DNA of 64,000 nt from Lampris incognitus (lineage: Eukaryota; Chordata; Actinopteri; Lampriformes; Lampridae), in assembly GCF_029633865.1 (NCBI RefSeq), contig NC_079221.1, forward strand, positions 3,412,230-3,476,229, given 5' to 3'. The stretch's first letter is position 1. Every line of letters starts with the position of its first letter. The notes under the pieces were generated by a model. It ran no database searches, was not told where the DNA came from, and worked only from the letters and a program-made list of their open reading frames with translations. The translations under genes and the position numbers were made by a program. This document shows positions 12,204 to 23,267 of the stretch, piece by piece.

Positions 12204-14595
12204 CCTTACAATGGGAAAGCTGGACTCACTTTCTGCAGTCTCACAGATGACTCCATTCTCCACCTCGTCCAGACAGCTGACGTTCTCCCACTTCCCCGTG
12301 TTGCTGTGCATGGCCACACACGTGTCCACAGGCACCAGGTCGGACGGGCTGGAAGGGTCCTCCCAGTTTGTGAAGTTCACAGCTTGCTCCCCGAACCACT
12401 TCATGTCCTCACCTGGCGAGACACATCGATCACCACGAGAGAGCGGGACACGGCACGTAGCCTAAAAACCGACCGCTGAAGCATATGGGGGGTAACGAGT
12501 TATACAGCAATGAGGGAATAATCGTGTCGCTTTGTCCTTTTCTTTGGTCCCATGTTTTATCAAAGACCGTACGGCAAAACGGCACTGACGGATAAAACAG
12601 TGTTGTTCAAACACAGCCATTTTAAATGTCACTAGATCCATTTCAGTTCCCCCAAAAGAGTTGCAAAAGAAAAAAGAAATCTGATTTTGAACTGCTTTTT
12701 CTGTCTGGTCAGCTTTGCGGCTTCCTATAACTGGCTTCACAAAAGGCAGGATTTCCTGAAGTCCCCAAGAGGAACAGACAGCGAGCCGAACACAGGAGGC
12801 CAACCACTGCTGCTGTTGCCTGTTACCCACATTTGCCCCAGCAGCATGATGAGGGGCATGCACAGGGCTAATGGACCTTGCTCAGCACAACATGTCTGCA
12901 CGTTTATTAAAGGCTTAACCCCAGAATCTGATGCAGCGCAGACACACAGTAAAACTAGGCCATGACATGACCCCAGTCAACGGAACTGATAAATCTTTGC
13001 TTCCGGTGTGTAGTCTTATTTAGGAATCACGGCATTCCCTGTGTGAAGCGTTATGCTCCCTGGGAACACCTTCCAGCAGTGCTAGAGCCACGCGGTACTT
13101 TCTGCTTTGTGTAGTCTTACTTAGGAATCACGGCATTCCCTGTGTGAAGCGTTATGCTCCCTGGGAACACCTTCCAGCAGTGCTAGAGCCACGCGGTACT
13201 TTCTGCTTTGTGTAGTCTTACTTAGGAATCACGGCATTCCCTGTGTGAAGCGTTATGCTCCCTGGAAACACCTTCCAGCAGTGCTAGAGCCACGTGGTAC
13301 TTACTGCTTTGTGTAGTATTATTTAGGAATCACGGCATTCCCTGTGTGAAGCGTTATGCTCCCTGGGAACACCTTCCAGCAGTGCTAGAGCCACGTGGTA
13401 CTTACTGCTTTGTGTAGTCTTATTTAGGAGTCACGGCATTCCCTGTGTGAAGCGTTATGCTCCCTGGGAACACCTTCCAGCAGTGCTAGAGCCACGTGGT
13501 ACTTACTGCTTTGTGTAGTCTTATTTAGGAGTCACGGCATTCCCTGTATGAAGCGTTATGCTCCCTGGGAACACCTTCCAGCAGTGCTAGAGCCACACGG
13601 TACTTACTGCTTTGTGTAGTCTTATTTAGGAATCACGGCATTCCCTGTGTGAAGCGTTATGCTCCCTGGGAACACCTTCCAGCAGGGCTAGAGCCACACG
13701 GTACTTACTGCTTTGTGTAGTCTTATTTAGGAGTCACGGCATTCCCTGTGTGAAGTGTTATGCTCCCTGGGAACACCTTCCAGCAGTGCTAGAGCCACGT
13801 GGTACTTACTGCTTGTGTCGTAATACATGCCGAGCCAGACGTGCATGGTGCCTTTCCAAACCGCCCTGCTGTAGTCCAGGATGAAGTCGCTCTCCTCGGA
13901 GCTCTGGACAGTCACAAGTTCTGCAGGGAAGAACAGGTTGTAGTGTGACCACAGGGCCCTGCTGAGAGACCTGCAAATGCTGCTATACTGACACAAACCA
14001 CTGGAGACGCTGCGGTACCGAAGTTCTGGCAGAGCGTCTTGGCGCCCTCGAACGTGTAGCTCTTGGCTTTGTCTTCTTCCCCGTGGACCAAGTGGTAGCA
14101 TCTCTGGTTGAAGGGCACCCAGGTGCGTCCGTCCGCGGGGCAACCTGTGGGCGAGACAAGGGACCTTTAACCCCCCAGAGGGCAACGCTGCTGCTGCTGC
14201 TGCGGCGTCCTCTACTTTTACGCAACGTACGCGAGCCCCGCGCGTTTGCACGCGACACAATGTTGCGTTACTGCCGCACGACAAACACGCTCCAACGAGT
14301 GAACCCCCCCCCTCGCCTAAAAGCGACACGTGTCCAGACCCCGAAACGAGTTAATAACGCGCGTTTATCGGTTCCAACTCAACCGCAAACCCAAAAGCAA
14401 TCCGAGTCCCGTAGGATGTGACGCACACGACGCTCGGCACACCGCCCAAACCTGCAGCAAACAAGACCACAAGCCCACGCTGACAGGGACCAAACGTGCA
14501 TTTCTGCAGCACTCACCCCCACCAGCACCACCACCAGCACCACCACACACAGACGGCTGCAGATTTACAACACTGACGACCAGCCAGAGAAACAT
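11676..14595 (-). CDS. cd302: CD302 antigen-like C-type lectin receptor (six coding exons)
   Basis: The joined exons 14595-14517, 14144-14019, 13920-13810, 12412-12230, 12003-11983 and 11878-11676 total 723 nt and encode 240 aa; human CD302 has 232 aa. All introns are GT-AG and all interrupt codons after the first base. Domains: hydrophobic signal segment (residues 1-17), Gly/Ala linker, one C-type lectin-like domain (about 28-165) with six Cys (28, 42, 65, 137, 152, 162) and the VWLGMYYDTS core, a short stalk, a transmembrane helix (about 178-200) and a 40-residue tail with an acidic end (VEAEETDDMP). Potential N-glycosylation sites are NFT (118) and NVS (149). Canonical EPN/WND sugar-binding motifs are not evident, as in the mammalian protein. 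The family is known for endocytosis, phagocytosis and adhesion/migration in myeloid cells. An in-frame Met 12 codons upstream (14631) is possible; 14595 gives the better signal peptide. CTLD, microexon stalk, transmembrane segment and position near rbms1 all support CD302 over other lectins. Confidence 0.93.
11983..12003 (-). CDS. cd302: cd302 coding exon 5 (21-nt stalk microexon)
   Basis: The acceptor TTGGTGTTTCAG and donor GTAAGTAG flank exactly 21 nt, giving seven residues (RAAEGKR with split codons) between lectin domain and transmembrane helix. Length is a multiple of three and both junctions have the same phase, so skipping would leave the frame intact. Confidence 0.85.
12129..12200. 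repeat. (CA)36 microsatellite in cd302 intron 4
   Basis: An uninterrupted dinucleotide tract, (GT)n on the gene's sense strand, fills about a third of the 226-bp intron 4. It lies between the exon 4 donor and the acceptor of a 21-nt microexon. Confidence 0.97.
12230..12412 (-). CDS. cd302: cd302 coding exon 4 (C-terminal half of lectin domain)
   Basis: The acceptor CTCGCCAG precedes 12412. Residues 106-166 include KWFGEQAVNFTNWED, PVDTC, KWENVSC and NGVICETAE, with the last three lectin-domain cysteines. The donor is GTGAGTCC. Confidence 0.93.
13008..13809. repeat. 101-bp minisatellite in cd302 intron 3, about 8 copies
   Basis: The phase is set by TAGGAATCACGGCATTCCCT (variant TAGGAGTCAC in some copies), which recurs every 101 bp (13021, 13122, 13223 and so on). 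On the gene's sense strand each unit contains AAGCAGTAAGTACCACGTGG or a variant, the same sequence as the end of exon 3 plus its donor. The first two units (near 13100 and 13200) have AAGCAGAAAGTACC instead and so lack the GT. The array joins the real donor without a break. Confidence 0.95.
13810..13920 (-). CDS. cd302: cd302 coding exon 3 (lectin domain core)
   Basis: The acceptor TTCCCTGCAG precedes 13920. Residues 69-105 include ESDFILDYSRAVWKG and VWLGMYYDTS, which align with the mammalian NAFILD...WKG...LLGMFYDT region. The donor GTAAGTACC after 13810 is the sequence copied repeatedly in the intron 3 minisatellite. Confidence 0.92.
14019..14144 (-). CDS. cd302: cd302 coding exon 2 (N-terminal half of lectin domain)
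   Basis: The acceptor CCCACAG precedes 14144. The exon encodes residues 27-68, including CPADGRTWVPFNQRCYHLV, the first Cys pair and C65. The donor is GTACCG after 14019, a weaker match to consensus than the other donors in this gene. Confidence 0.9.
14517..14595 (-). CDS. cd302: cd302 coding exon 1 (signal peptide)
   Basis: It encodes MFLWLVVSVVNLQPSV plus a Gly/Ala-rich stretch (residues 1-26 and one base of codon 27). The donor GTGAGT follows at 14516. The Gly/Ala stretch comes from a GGTGGTGCT-type trinucleotide-rich run and may vary in length. Confidence 0.85.
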
Positions 14596-14599
14596 GGAG

Positions 14600-15060
14600 G
14601 CAGAGAGCTGATGTTGTGGGAGCGACTCCATTACGGCGCGTCTCACGTCCCAACTGCAACTTCTGAAGTTCCGAAACACGTTCGGAACGCCGTGCGTACG
14701 TGCGTACGTACGCACGCACGTGGGAGAAACCCCGCCCACACTTATGACCCGCCCCCTCCCCCACACACGCACGTATTTCTTCTACTTCTAGCTTTGCGAG
14801 GACCCCCTCTCTGACCGCGTTCGCCCCCTAGCAGGGGTGGAGCACAGAATTCGGGGCCCTAGCCACCTTATGCCTAGCCCCCACGATGCCTTGCGTAAAT
14901 TATGGGCGCGACTTCCGGCGCGTCCTGTCGCCGAACCGGAACGGCGTTTTCCATGGTAACGGTACGCTAGAGCCATGTGTAGGGCGTCTCATTCATTCAT
15001 GAAGACCCAGCCGGCCAGACGAGCTCCTGAGGCGGGGGCAGCGCCACCTCACGGAGCTCT
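14600..15060 (-). promoter_or_regulatory. cd302 promoter region, CpG-rich
   Basis: GC-rich sequence directly upstream of the first coding exon, with a palindromic CGTACGTGCGTACGTACG-type run near 14698-14720 and many CpGs up to about 15060. No TATA box was identified. The role follows from position and composition only. Confidence 0.5.
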
Positions 15061-15311
15061 AGTAGGCGGAAACAACACCACCTTCGGCGCCCGTAATAGA
15101 TGGTGGGGAAGATGACGTGAAGAAGTGGCCTCGTCTCACGCACGGCAGCGTTTCCAGCTGTGTTGTGGAGTCCGTTGCCTGTGACGGAGTCGGCCGGGGG
15201 TTATTTAAGGATGTTGGGAACTGCCCTGCGAGTAAAAGTCCTGCATTCAACCTCAAGTAAGGAAACGGTATGGAGAACACTGGTCTACACAAATATAGTG
15301 GTTATTTTCTT

Positions 15312-15726
15312 GCATGGACTTTGGAGAGTGTTGTTGGCTAATTTCGGGCTGCTGAATCCAAATCTGAGCTCAGGTTTGCTCCGTCACATCAAGTGTTCGT
15401 GCTACCTGTACGCTCCTTATTCAGGATTTTACAAAGGTTGACCATCTAGTCCGGCAGTCTTGGTGGGGATAAAAATGACCCCCATTCATTTCCTAAGTAA
15501 TATCGTGCTAGGCTGAGTGTTTATTTAATGATTGTAATCATTTTTGCATCTATCGATCTTCTAATGCAGCGGTGTTTTTTAACTCCCCGAGTGTAAAATT
15601 GCTGTTTTCTCAAAAATAATGATTTTTCATAGTTCCAAAACCTGATGTGACAGGCAAGAACTAACGCCAGATTTGGATTCAGCACCCAAAAGTGAGCTAG
15701 AATCCGTTGAGAAACCCCACGCAAGA
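15312..15726. repeat. Imperfect inverted repeat pair
   Basis: The arm at 15312-15400 contains GCTGCTGAATCCAAATCTGA. The arm at 15638-15726 contains its inverse, CAGATTTGGATTCAGCACCC. Similarity extends about 85 bp with many mismatches. It may be an inverted pair of a dispersed repeat or a foldback element; open frames across it have no recognisable domain. Confidence 0.6.
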
Positions 15727-15729
15727 AAC

Positions 15730-16570
15730 ATCTCGTTGACCAGTGTGATCAGTCAAGTCTACTTCAAATCTGAACAGGGAAAGTACACGTGGTGCAGGAA
15801 GACGTCCCCTGTCAGTGTTATGAAGTATTATATTTGATGTGTTTGGATTAATATTCCTGCTGCATTAACGTGCTTGTTGCATTTTGCTGCTGTAGATGTT
15901 TAAAGCGGAGCTGAGTTGAACTACTTTCTATACCAACCGTTACATAGATACGTTATTTTCATATATAGTTACGAAACGTATTTGTTTAAATTCGTATGTA
16001 TTTAACGAAAACGTGCGAGCCTCTGTTGCCTATACTGCTTGTTACTTTAATGTACAGCAATGCGTCCTATTCTATAAGCTCGTCATATGTCTGTAGCATG
16101 GCTGTCCTGTCAGAATCACGTATCTCTTAAAAAATAAATCAGAAAACAGCCTGGTCTCAGCTTTGTGCTCGATATGGATTTTCCAGCTAGTCCAACGGGT
16201 TTTTTTTAACATGGTTTATTCAGATGAAGTGGGGGAATTCTCTCAACCCATAACGGAAGACTTCATCCTTCAGTTTATCCCGAACGCTCAGATTCAGCAC
16301 GTCTGGTTTTCCCTGGACAGGAATGCTATGGACAAGTGTCTGACAAGTAAACAGTAACTAAAGCTGTCAGATGAATGAGGTGGAGTAAAAAAAACTACAA
16401 TATTTGCCTCCGAGATGTAGTAGAAGTACAAGGTTGCATAACATAGACATACTCAAGTAAATTACAAGTACCTCAGATTTGTACTTCAGTACAGTACGTA
16501 GTTACACGACGCCCCTGGTGGTTAGTCATGCTGACGGTGTTAAGTCATCGTAGGTCCACAGTATGTAAGC
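15730..16570. other. Unique AT-rich sequence, no gene recognised
   Basis: A 64-codon plus-strand frame at 16163-16357 includes EDFILQFIPNAQIQHVWFSL. I do not recognise it and it lacks clear exon borders. Otherwise no feature was seen. Confidence 0.4.
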
Positions 16571-16575
16571 CTGTA

Positions 16576-17935
16576 CAGGGGAGTCCCTGTGTAGAGCAGG
16601 CCGGCTCCACCCTAGCAGGGGAGTCCCTGTGTGGAACGGGCCTGCTGCACCCTAGCAGGGGAGTCCCTGTGTAGAGCGGGCCTGCTGCACCCTAGCAGGG
16701 GAGTCCCTGTGTGGAGCGGGCCGGCTGCACCCTAGCAGGGGAGTCCCTGTGTGGAGCGGGCCGGCTGCACCCTAGCAGGGGAGTCCCTGTGTAGAGCGGG
16801 CCGGCTCCACCCTAGCAGGGGAGTCCCTGTGTAGAGCGGGCCGGCTCCACCCTAGCAGGGGAGTCCCTGTGTGGAGCGGGCCGGCTGCACCCTAGCAGGG
16901 GAGTCCCTGTGTAGAGCGGGCCGGCTCCACCCTAGCAGGGGAGTCCCTGTGTAGAGCGGGCCTGCTGCACCCTAGCAGGGGAGTCCCTGTGTGGAGCGGG
17001 CCGGCTGCACCCTAGCAGGGGAGTCCCTGTGTGGAGCGGGCCTGCTCCACCCTAGCAGGGGAGTCCCTGTGCGGAGCGGGCCGGCTGCACCCTAGCAGGG
17101 GAGTCCCTGTGCGGAGCGGGCCGGCTCCACCCTAGCAGGGGAGTCCCTGTGCGGAGCGGGCCTGCTGCACCCTAGCAGGGGAGTCCCTGTGCGGAGCGGG
17201 CCTGCTGCACCCTAGCAGGGGAGTCCCTGTGTGGAGCGGGCCTGCTGCACCCTAGCAGGGGAGTCCCTGTGTGGAGCGGGCCGGCTGCACCCTAGCAGGG
17301 GAGTCCCTGTGTAGAGCGGGCCGGCTCCACCCTAACAGGGGAGTCCCTGTGTAGAGCGGGCCGGCTGCACCCTAACAGGGGAGTCCCTGTGTGGAGCGGG
17401 CCGGCTCCACCCTAACAGGGGAGTCCCTGTGTAGAGCGGGCCGGCTGCACCCTAGCAGGGGAGTCCCTGTGTGGAGCGGGCCGGCTCCACCCTAGCAGGG
17501 GAGTCCCTGTGTGGAGCGGGCCGGCTGCACTCTAGCAGGGGAGTCCCTGTGTAGAGCGGGCCGGCTGCACCCTAACAGGGGAGTCCCTGTGTAGAGCGGG
17601 CCGGCTCCACCCTAGCAGGGGAGTCCCTGTGTAGAGCGGGCCTGCTCCACCCTAGCAGGGGAGTCCCTGTGTGGAGCGGGCCGGCTGCACCCTAGCAGGG
17701 GAGTCCCTGTGTAGAGCGGGCCGGCTGCACCCTAGCAGGGGAGTCCCTGTGTAGAGCGGGCCGGCTCCACCCTAGCAGGGGAGTCCCTGTGTAGAGCGGG
17801 CCTGCTCCACCCTAGCAGGGGAGTCCCTGTGTGGAGCGGGCCGGCTGCACCCTAGCAGGGGAGTCCCTGTGCGGAGCAGGCCTGCTCCACCCTAGCAGGG
17901 GAGTCCCTGTGTGGAGCGGGCCGGCTGCACCCTCT
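16576..17935. repeat. 40-bp GC-rich minisatellite, about 34 copies
   Basis: The unit core is CCCTAGCAGGGGAGTCCCTG followed by GTGTGGAGCGGGCCGGCTGC with few variants (GTAG/GTGG/GCGG, CCGG/CCTG, CTGC/CTCC). It is very homogeneous, which suggests recent expansion or ongoing homogenisation. Confidence 0.97.
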
Positions 17936-18224
17936 TTCACTGGGACAACAGACACACACCGAGCACCCTCTCAGGGCACGGTGGTGGAGCTGCCAAGCCA
18001 CATGTGACGGTTGGTGTTTTGGAGTAGCTGTGGTCCTCCACCGCCGGGTCTGTCCACTGAGTTTGGGCGTAATGAAAGAGGACCCGACTCCTCCCAAACC
18101 TCCACCTCACCTGACTCATCTGCAGGCCGTGCATGACGCACATTTAGGTCACAGTTTGTTTTAATTTAACCTTTATTTATACAGACGACGGGGTCTGGTT
18201 CTCAAGAGGGACCGGTCCTGGAGC

Positions 18225-20213
18225 AAACACAAACAACACAACACAACACCGAGGTACACAAGACAACACTGAGCTACACAATACAACACTGAGCTACACA
18301 ATACAACACTGAGTTACACAATACAACACTGAGCTACACAATACAACACTGAGCTACACAATACAACACTGAGTTACACGACAACACTGAGTTACACAAT
18401 ACAACACTGAGTTACACAATACAACACTGAGCTACACAATACAACACTGAGCTACACGATACAACACTGAGCCACACAATACAACACTGAGTTACACGAT
18501 ACAACACTGAGTTACACGACAACACTGAGTTACACAATACAACACTGAGTTATACAATACAACACTGAGCTACACAATACAACACTGAGTTACACGACAA
18601 CACTGAGCTACACGATACAACACTGAGTTATACAATACAACACTGAGCTACACAATACAACACTGAGCTACACAATACAACACTGAGTTACACAATACAA
18701 CACTGAGTTACACAATACAACACTGAGTTACACAACACAACACTGAGCTACACAATACAACACTGAGTTACAAGATACAACACTGAGTTACAAGATACAA
18801 CACTGAGTTACACGAGACAACACTGAGTTACACAATACAACACTGAGTTATACAATACAACACTGAGTTACACAATACAACACTGAGGTACACAATACAA
18901 CACTGAGGTACACGAGACAACACTGAGTTACACAACACAACACTGAGCTACACAATACAACACTGAGGTACACGAGACAACACTGAGCTACACAATACAA
19001 CACTGAGTTACAAGATACAACACTGAGTTACAAGATACAACACTGAGTTACACGACAACACTGAGTTACACAATACAACACTGAGTTATACAATACAACA
19101 CTGAGCTACACAATACAACACTGAGCTACACAACACAACACTGAGCTACACAACACAACACTGAGCTACACAATACAACACTGAGCTACACAACACAACA
19201 CTGAGTTACACAATACAACATTGAGTTATACAATACAACACTGAGCTACACAACACAACACTGAGCTACACAATACAACACTGAGCTACACAATACAACA
19301 CTGAGCTACACAATACAACACTGAGTTACACAATACAACACTGAGCTACACAATACAACACTGAGCTACACAATACAACACTGAGCTACACAACACAACA
19401 CTGAGCTACACAATACAACACTGAGCTACACAACACAACACTGAGCTACACAATACAACACTGAGTTACACAACACAACACTGAGCTACACAATACAACA
19501 CTGAGCTACACAATACAACACTGAGCTACACAATACAACACTGAGCTACACAACACAACACTGAGCTACACAATACAACACTGAGCTACACGAGACAACA
19601 CTGAGCTACACAACACAACACTGAGATACACAATACAACACTGAGCTACACAATACAACACTGAGCTACACGAGACAACACTGAGCTACACAACACAACA
19701 CTGAGTTATACAATACAACACTGAGCTACACGATACAACACTGAGCTACACAATACAACACTGAGCTACACGATACAACACTGAGCTACACAATACAACA
19801 CTGAGCTACACAATACAACACTGAGCTACACAATACAACACTGAGCTACACGAGACAACACTGAGCTACACAACACAACACTGAGCTACACAATACAACA
19901 CTGAGCTACACAACACAACACTGAGCTACACAATACAACACTGAGCTACACAACACAACACTGAGCTACACAATACAACACTGAGCTACACAATACAACA
20001 CTGAGCTACACAACACAACACTGAGTTATACAATACAACACTGAGCTACACAATACAACACTGAGCTACACGGGACAACACTGAGCTACACAACACAACA
20101 CTGAGCTACACAATACAACACTGAGCTACACAACACAACACTGAGCTACACAACACAACACTGAGCTACACAATACAACACTGAGCTACACAACACAACA
20201 CTGAGTTACAGAC
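18225..20213. repeat. 20-bp minisatellite, about 100 copies
   Basis: The unit is CACTGAGCTACACAATACAA, repeated across about 2 kb. Variants include GAGTTA for GAGCTA, ACACAACA and ACACGAGA, with occasional shorter units lacking AATA. Copies after about 19050 are more uniform than the earlier ones. Confidence 0.97.
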
Positions 20214-20741
20214 ACACAAGTTGATCAGTGCAACACAAAACACACGAGACGTATTGCTTCAGTAGAACAGCAGATGGAAAAGTACACAAAGACGGACGGA
20301 AATGAAATGTACACAAATGTAAAGTACAACGTTCAGATAGTATGAATGAATGATTAGTTTAGGCTTTGTGAAGGATCTGGAAGGGCAAATAGTAATAACA
20401 AAACGTATCTCACAGACGCCGCTAGGGGCGCCCTGTAGCCTACTAGGTGTGTCATGACCATGGTCATGACGCAATAGAACGTCAGAAATGTTGAACAAAG
20501 ATGGCGGAGCGATGCTCCTGACTGCTGTCGTTGCCAACTTCTCCTTTTATATTTTGCATAACTATGCATAATTACCATAATTATATTTTAATGTTCTGCT
20601 ATTTTTTATAGGTGCTCCTGATCATCCCCAATAACCTCCAAAAAGGGTCGAGGCCCCGAGTGCTTTCTTATAGACTCCCACACAGACACACGTGGTGACA
20701 ATACAGGAGTAGAGCAGGTAGACATGGGAACACTCGGGCAG

Positions 20742-20975
20742 CGGGGCGGCGTGGCTCGGGAGGTGGAGCGGGCCGTCCTGTAATCAGAAGGTTGCTGGTT
20801 CAATCCCCGGCTCCTTCCAGCGGGGCGGCGTGGCTCGGGAGGTGGAGCGGGCCGTCCTGTAATCAGAAGGTTGCTGGTTCAATCCCCGGCTCCTTCCAGC
20901 GGGGCGGCGTGGCTCGGGAGGTGGAGCGGGCCGTCCTGTAATCAGAAGGTTGCTGGTTCAATCCCCGGCTCCTTC
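20742..20975 (+). repeat. Triplicated 79-bp tRNA-like SINE head
   Basis: Three direct copies start at 20742, 20821 and 20900. Each has GTGGCTCGGGAGGTGGAGCG in the A-box region and GCTGGTTCAATCCCCGGC as B box. The third runs into a SINE body, so one SINE's promoter-bearing head has been tandemly multiplied. Confidence 0.9.
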
Positions 20976-21185
20976 AGAGGGCATGCCGAAGTGTCCTTGA
21001 GCAAGACATTGAACCCCCCAACTGCTGCTGATGAGCAGCTTGGCCCCTCGCAGTGGCAGGCCAGCCACCGGTGTGTGGACGTGGGACACACCGGAAGCTC
21101 CCGAGCTCCCCCCCCTCCCCCCTTTCTGGGCCCTTGTTGGGCCTTCCCCCTTTTCCACCCACTACGAAGCCGCTGTCCCCCGGCC
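20900..21185 (+). mobile_element. tRNA-derived SINE, family C
   Basis: After the head the body continues AAGTGTCCTTGAGCAAGACA and then TTGAACCCCCCAACTGCTGC, a segment typical of abundant fish SINEs. The 3' border is not certain because it runs into another repeat near 21185. Confidence 0.7.
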
Positions 21186-21345
21186 CTTAAGCTAAACCTG
21201 ATCCCAAACCCAAGTCCGGACCCTAAAATAGACCCTTAAAGAAGCCAGGACCGGCTAAAATGTCCACACTCTGCAAAAATGTCCTCACATCTCTGGTTAA
21301 AAAGCTGAAACTGGTCCTCAAAAAGATACAAAGATAGATGTACAA
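21185..21345. mobile_element. Half-copy of the foldback element seen at 37386-37676
   Basis: The segment with CCTAAAATAGACCC, TGTCCACACTCTGCAAAAAT and CTGGTCCTCAAAAAGATA...GTACAAGAACACACA matches the right half of the element at 37386-37676, including the shared (CA)n border. The left arm is missing. Confidence 0.65.
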
Positions 21346-21346
21346 G

Positions 21347-21347
<1 letters not shown>

Positions 21348-21400
<53 letters not shown>
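21348..21400. repeat. (CA)n microsatellite
   Basis: An uninterrupted dinucleotide run of about 52 bp bordering a truncated foldback element. Confidence 0.95.
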
Positions 21401-21401
<1 letters not shown>

Positions 21402-21540
21402 CAATACAAAAATGACAGTACTGATATACCATTTACTAAAACTTAGACAAGTAATTTGAACATGTTCTTGGTTTTCTGGACCTCATACACAGCAGACGCA
21501 CAACAGTTTACATCTGACATGGATGTCCTAAAGAGGGGAA

Positions 21541-22255
21541 GGGTCGCGGTCTGAGCCCAGAACGGTCCAGGCTGAGCCCGGAAGGGTCACGGTCTGAGCC
21601 CGGGTGGGTCACGGTCTGAGCCCGGAATGGTCCAGTCTGAGCCCGGAAGGGTCGCAGTCTGAGCCCGGAATGGTCCAGTCTGAGCCCGGAAGGGTCGCAG
21701 TCTGAGCCCGGGAGGGTCGCAGTCTGAGCCCAGAATGGTCCAGTCTGAGCCCGGAAGGGTCGCAGTCTGAGCCCGGGAGGGTCGCAGTCTGAGCCCAGAA
21801 GGGTCGCGGTCTGAGCCCGGGAGGGTCGCAGTCTGAGCCCAGAAGGGTCGCGGTCTGAGCCCGGGAGGGTCGCAGTCTGAGCCCGGAAGGGTCGCGGTCT
21901 GAGCCCGGAAGGGTCGCGGTCTGAGCCCAGAATGGTCCAGGCTGAGCCTGGAAGGGTCGCAGTCTGAGCCCGGGAGGGTCGCAGTCTGAGCCCAGAACGG
22001 TCCAGGCTGAGCCCGGGAGGGTCGCAGTCTGAGCCCAGAACGGTCCAGGCTGAGCCCGGGAGGGTCGCAGTCTGAGCCCGGAACGGTCCAGGCTGAGCCC
22101 ACGAGGGTCGCAGTCTGAGCCCGGGAGGGTCGCAGTCTGAGCCCGGGTGGGTCACGGTCTGAGCCCGGGTGGGTCGCAGTCTGAGCCCGGGAGGGTCGCA
22201 GTCTGAGCCCGGGAGGGTCGCAGTCTGAGCCCGGGTGGGTCACAGTCTGAGCCCG
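21541..22255. repeat. 22-bp GC-rich minisatellite, about 32 copies
   Basis: The unit core is CTGAGCCCGGGAGGGTCGCA with the alternative ending GGTCCAG in place of GGGTCGCAG. The minus strand lacks stops in all three frames, giving long frames made of RAQTATLPGSD-type peptides. These are a by-product of the repeat. Confidence 0.96.
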
Positions 22256-22361
22256 GAAGCTCCACCAGGCCGAGACCGTGTTCTGAGATGATCTGCTCTG
22301 GTTTGTTTTTGGCGTCAAATGTATGGCTGCAGAGCACTGGAACAGGAGAAGGTCTTCTCCT

Positions 22362-22364
22362 TTG

Positions 22365-22411
<47 letters not shown>
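22362..22411. repeat. (GT)n microsatellite
   Basis: About 25 uninterrupted GT dinucleotides between the 22-bp and 33-bp minisatellites. Confidence 0.95.
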
Positions 22412-22414
<3 letters not shown>

Positions 22415-22674
22415 ACGTGCATGAACTGTAAGCCTCTTCAGGTTCAGCCATGTAGAAACAAATCACAACGGTCCTCTAGATGGCGCTACAGGGGCATGAT
22501 TTGACGGATGACGAGGGCACGTTTCCCCGACCTGAGTGTGGCTGTGTGCTGCAGAGGGTTGTTAGCTCAGCGTAACAAGCAGAGCTGAATGGAGAACTGG
22601 AGCGTTCATGGCCTCCCTGGCTGTGGGGACCAGGTCCTCCCTGCTGGAGATGACCAGACAGGTCAAACCGTGAA

Positions 22675-23163
22675 CCCACAACCGGAACCATTCGGCCAGA
22701 ACTTTAACCCACAACCTGAACCGTTCGGCCAGAACTTTAACTCACAACCGGAACCATTCAGCCAGAACTTTAACCCACAACCTGAACCATTCAGCCAGAA
22801 CTTTAACCCACAACCTGAACCATTCAGCCAGAACTTTAACCCACAACCTGAACCATTCAGCTAGAACTTTAACTCACAACCGGAACCATTCAGCCAGAAC
22901 TTTAACCCACAACCGGAACCATTCAGCCAGAACTTTAACTCACAACCGGAACCATTCGGCCAGAACTTTAATCCACAACCTGAACCATTCAGCCAGAACT
23001 TTAACACAAAACCGGAACCATTCAGCCAGACCTTTAACCCACAACCTGAACCATTCATCCAGAACTTTAACCCATAACTGAACCATTCAGCCAGAACTTT
23101 AATCCAGAAGTTGAACCCTTCAGCCAGAACTTTAATCCACAACCTGAACCATTCAGCCAGAAC
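22675..23163. repeat. 33-bp minisatellite, about 15 copies
   Basis: The core is CAGAACTTTAACCCACAACC followed by GGAACCATTC(A/G)GC. A unit divisible by three leaves a frame open on each strand (plus: QPEPFSQNFNP; minus: LAEWFGCGLKF-like). A plus-strand stop at 22861 and divergent units argue against selection for protein. Confidence 0.93.
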
Positions 23164-23267
23164 TTGTCAAGAACAGTATTTGGAAGAAAAATGGCAAACA
23201 AAATGCTTTGGGTGTCAAAACAACTGATGGGAATGAGTTGTGTGGTTGTACTGACAACAACCATGTT

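Noticed and set aside
13727-14329. 200-codon minus-strand frame over cd302 exons 2-3
   Set aside because: It reads through introns 2 and 3 in one frame. The spliced model explains the conserved lectin residues and uses proper splice sites.
16163-16357. Possible exon with EDFILQFIPNAQIQHVWFSL
   Set aside because: Short, unrecognised and without convincing splice borders; kept only as a remark on the unique sequence.
21508-22318. Minus-strand frames of 215 and 243 codons (RAQTATLPGSD-type repeats)
   Set aside because: A 22-bp unit without stops leaves several frames open at once. There is no non-repeat protein sequence attached.
22589-22864. Plus-strand QPEPFGQNFNP repeat protein
   Set aside because: The 33-bp unit keeps frame by chance; the array continues past a stop codon at 22861 with no change in character, and an open minus frame exists too.
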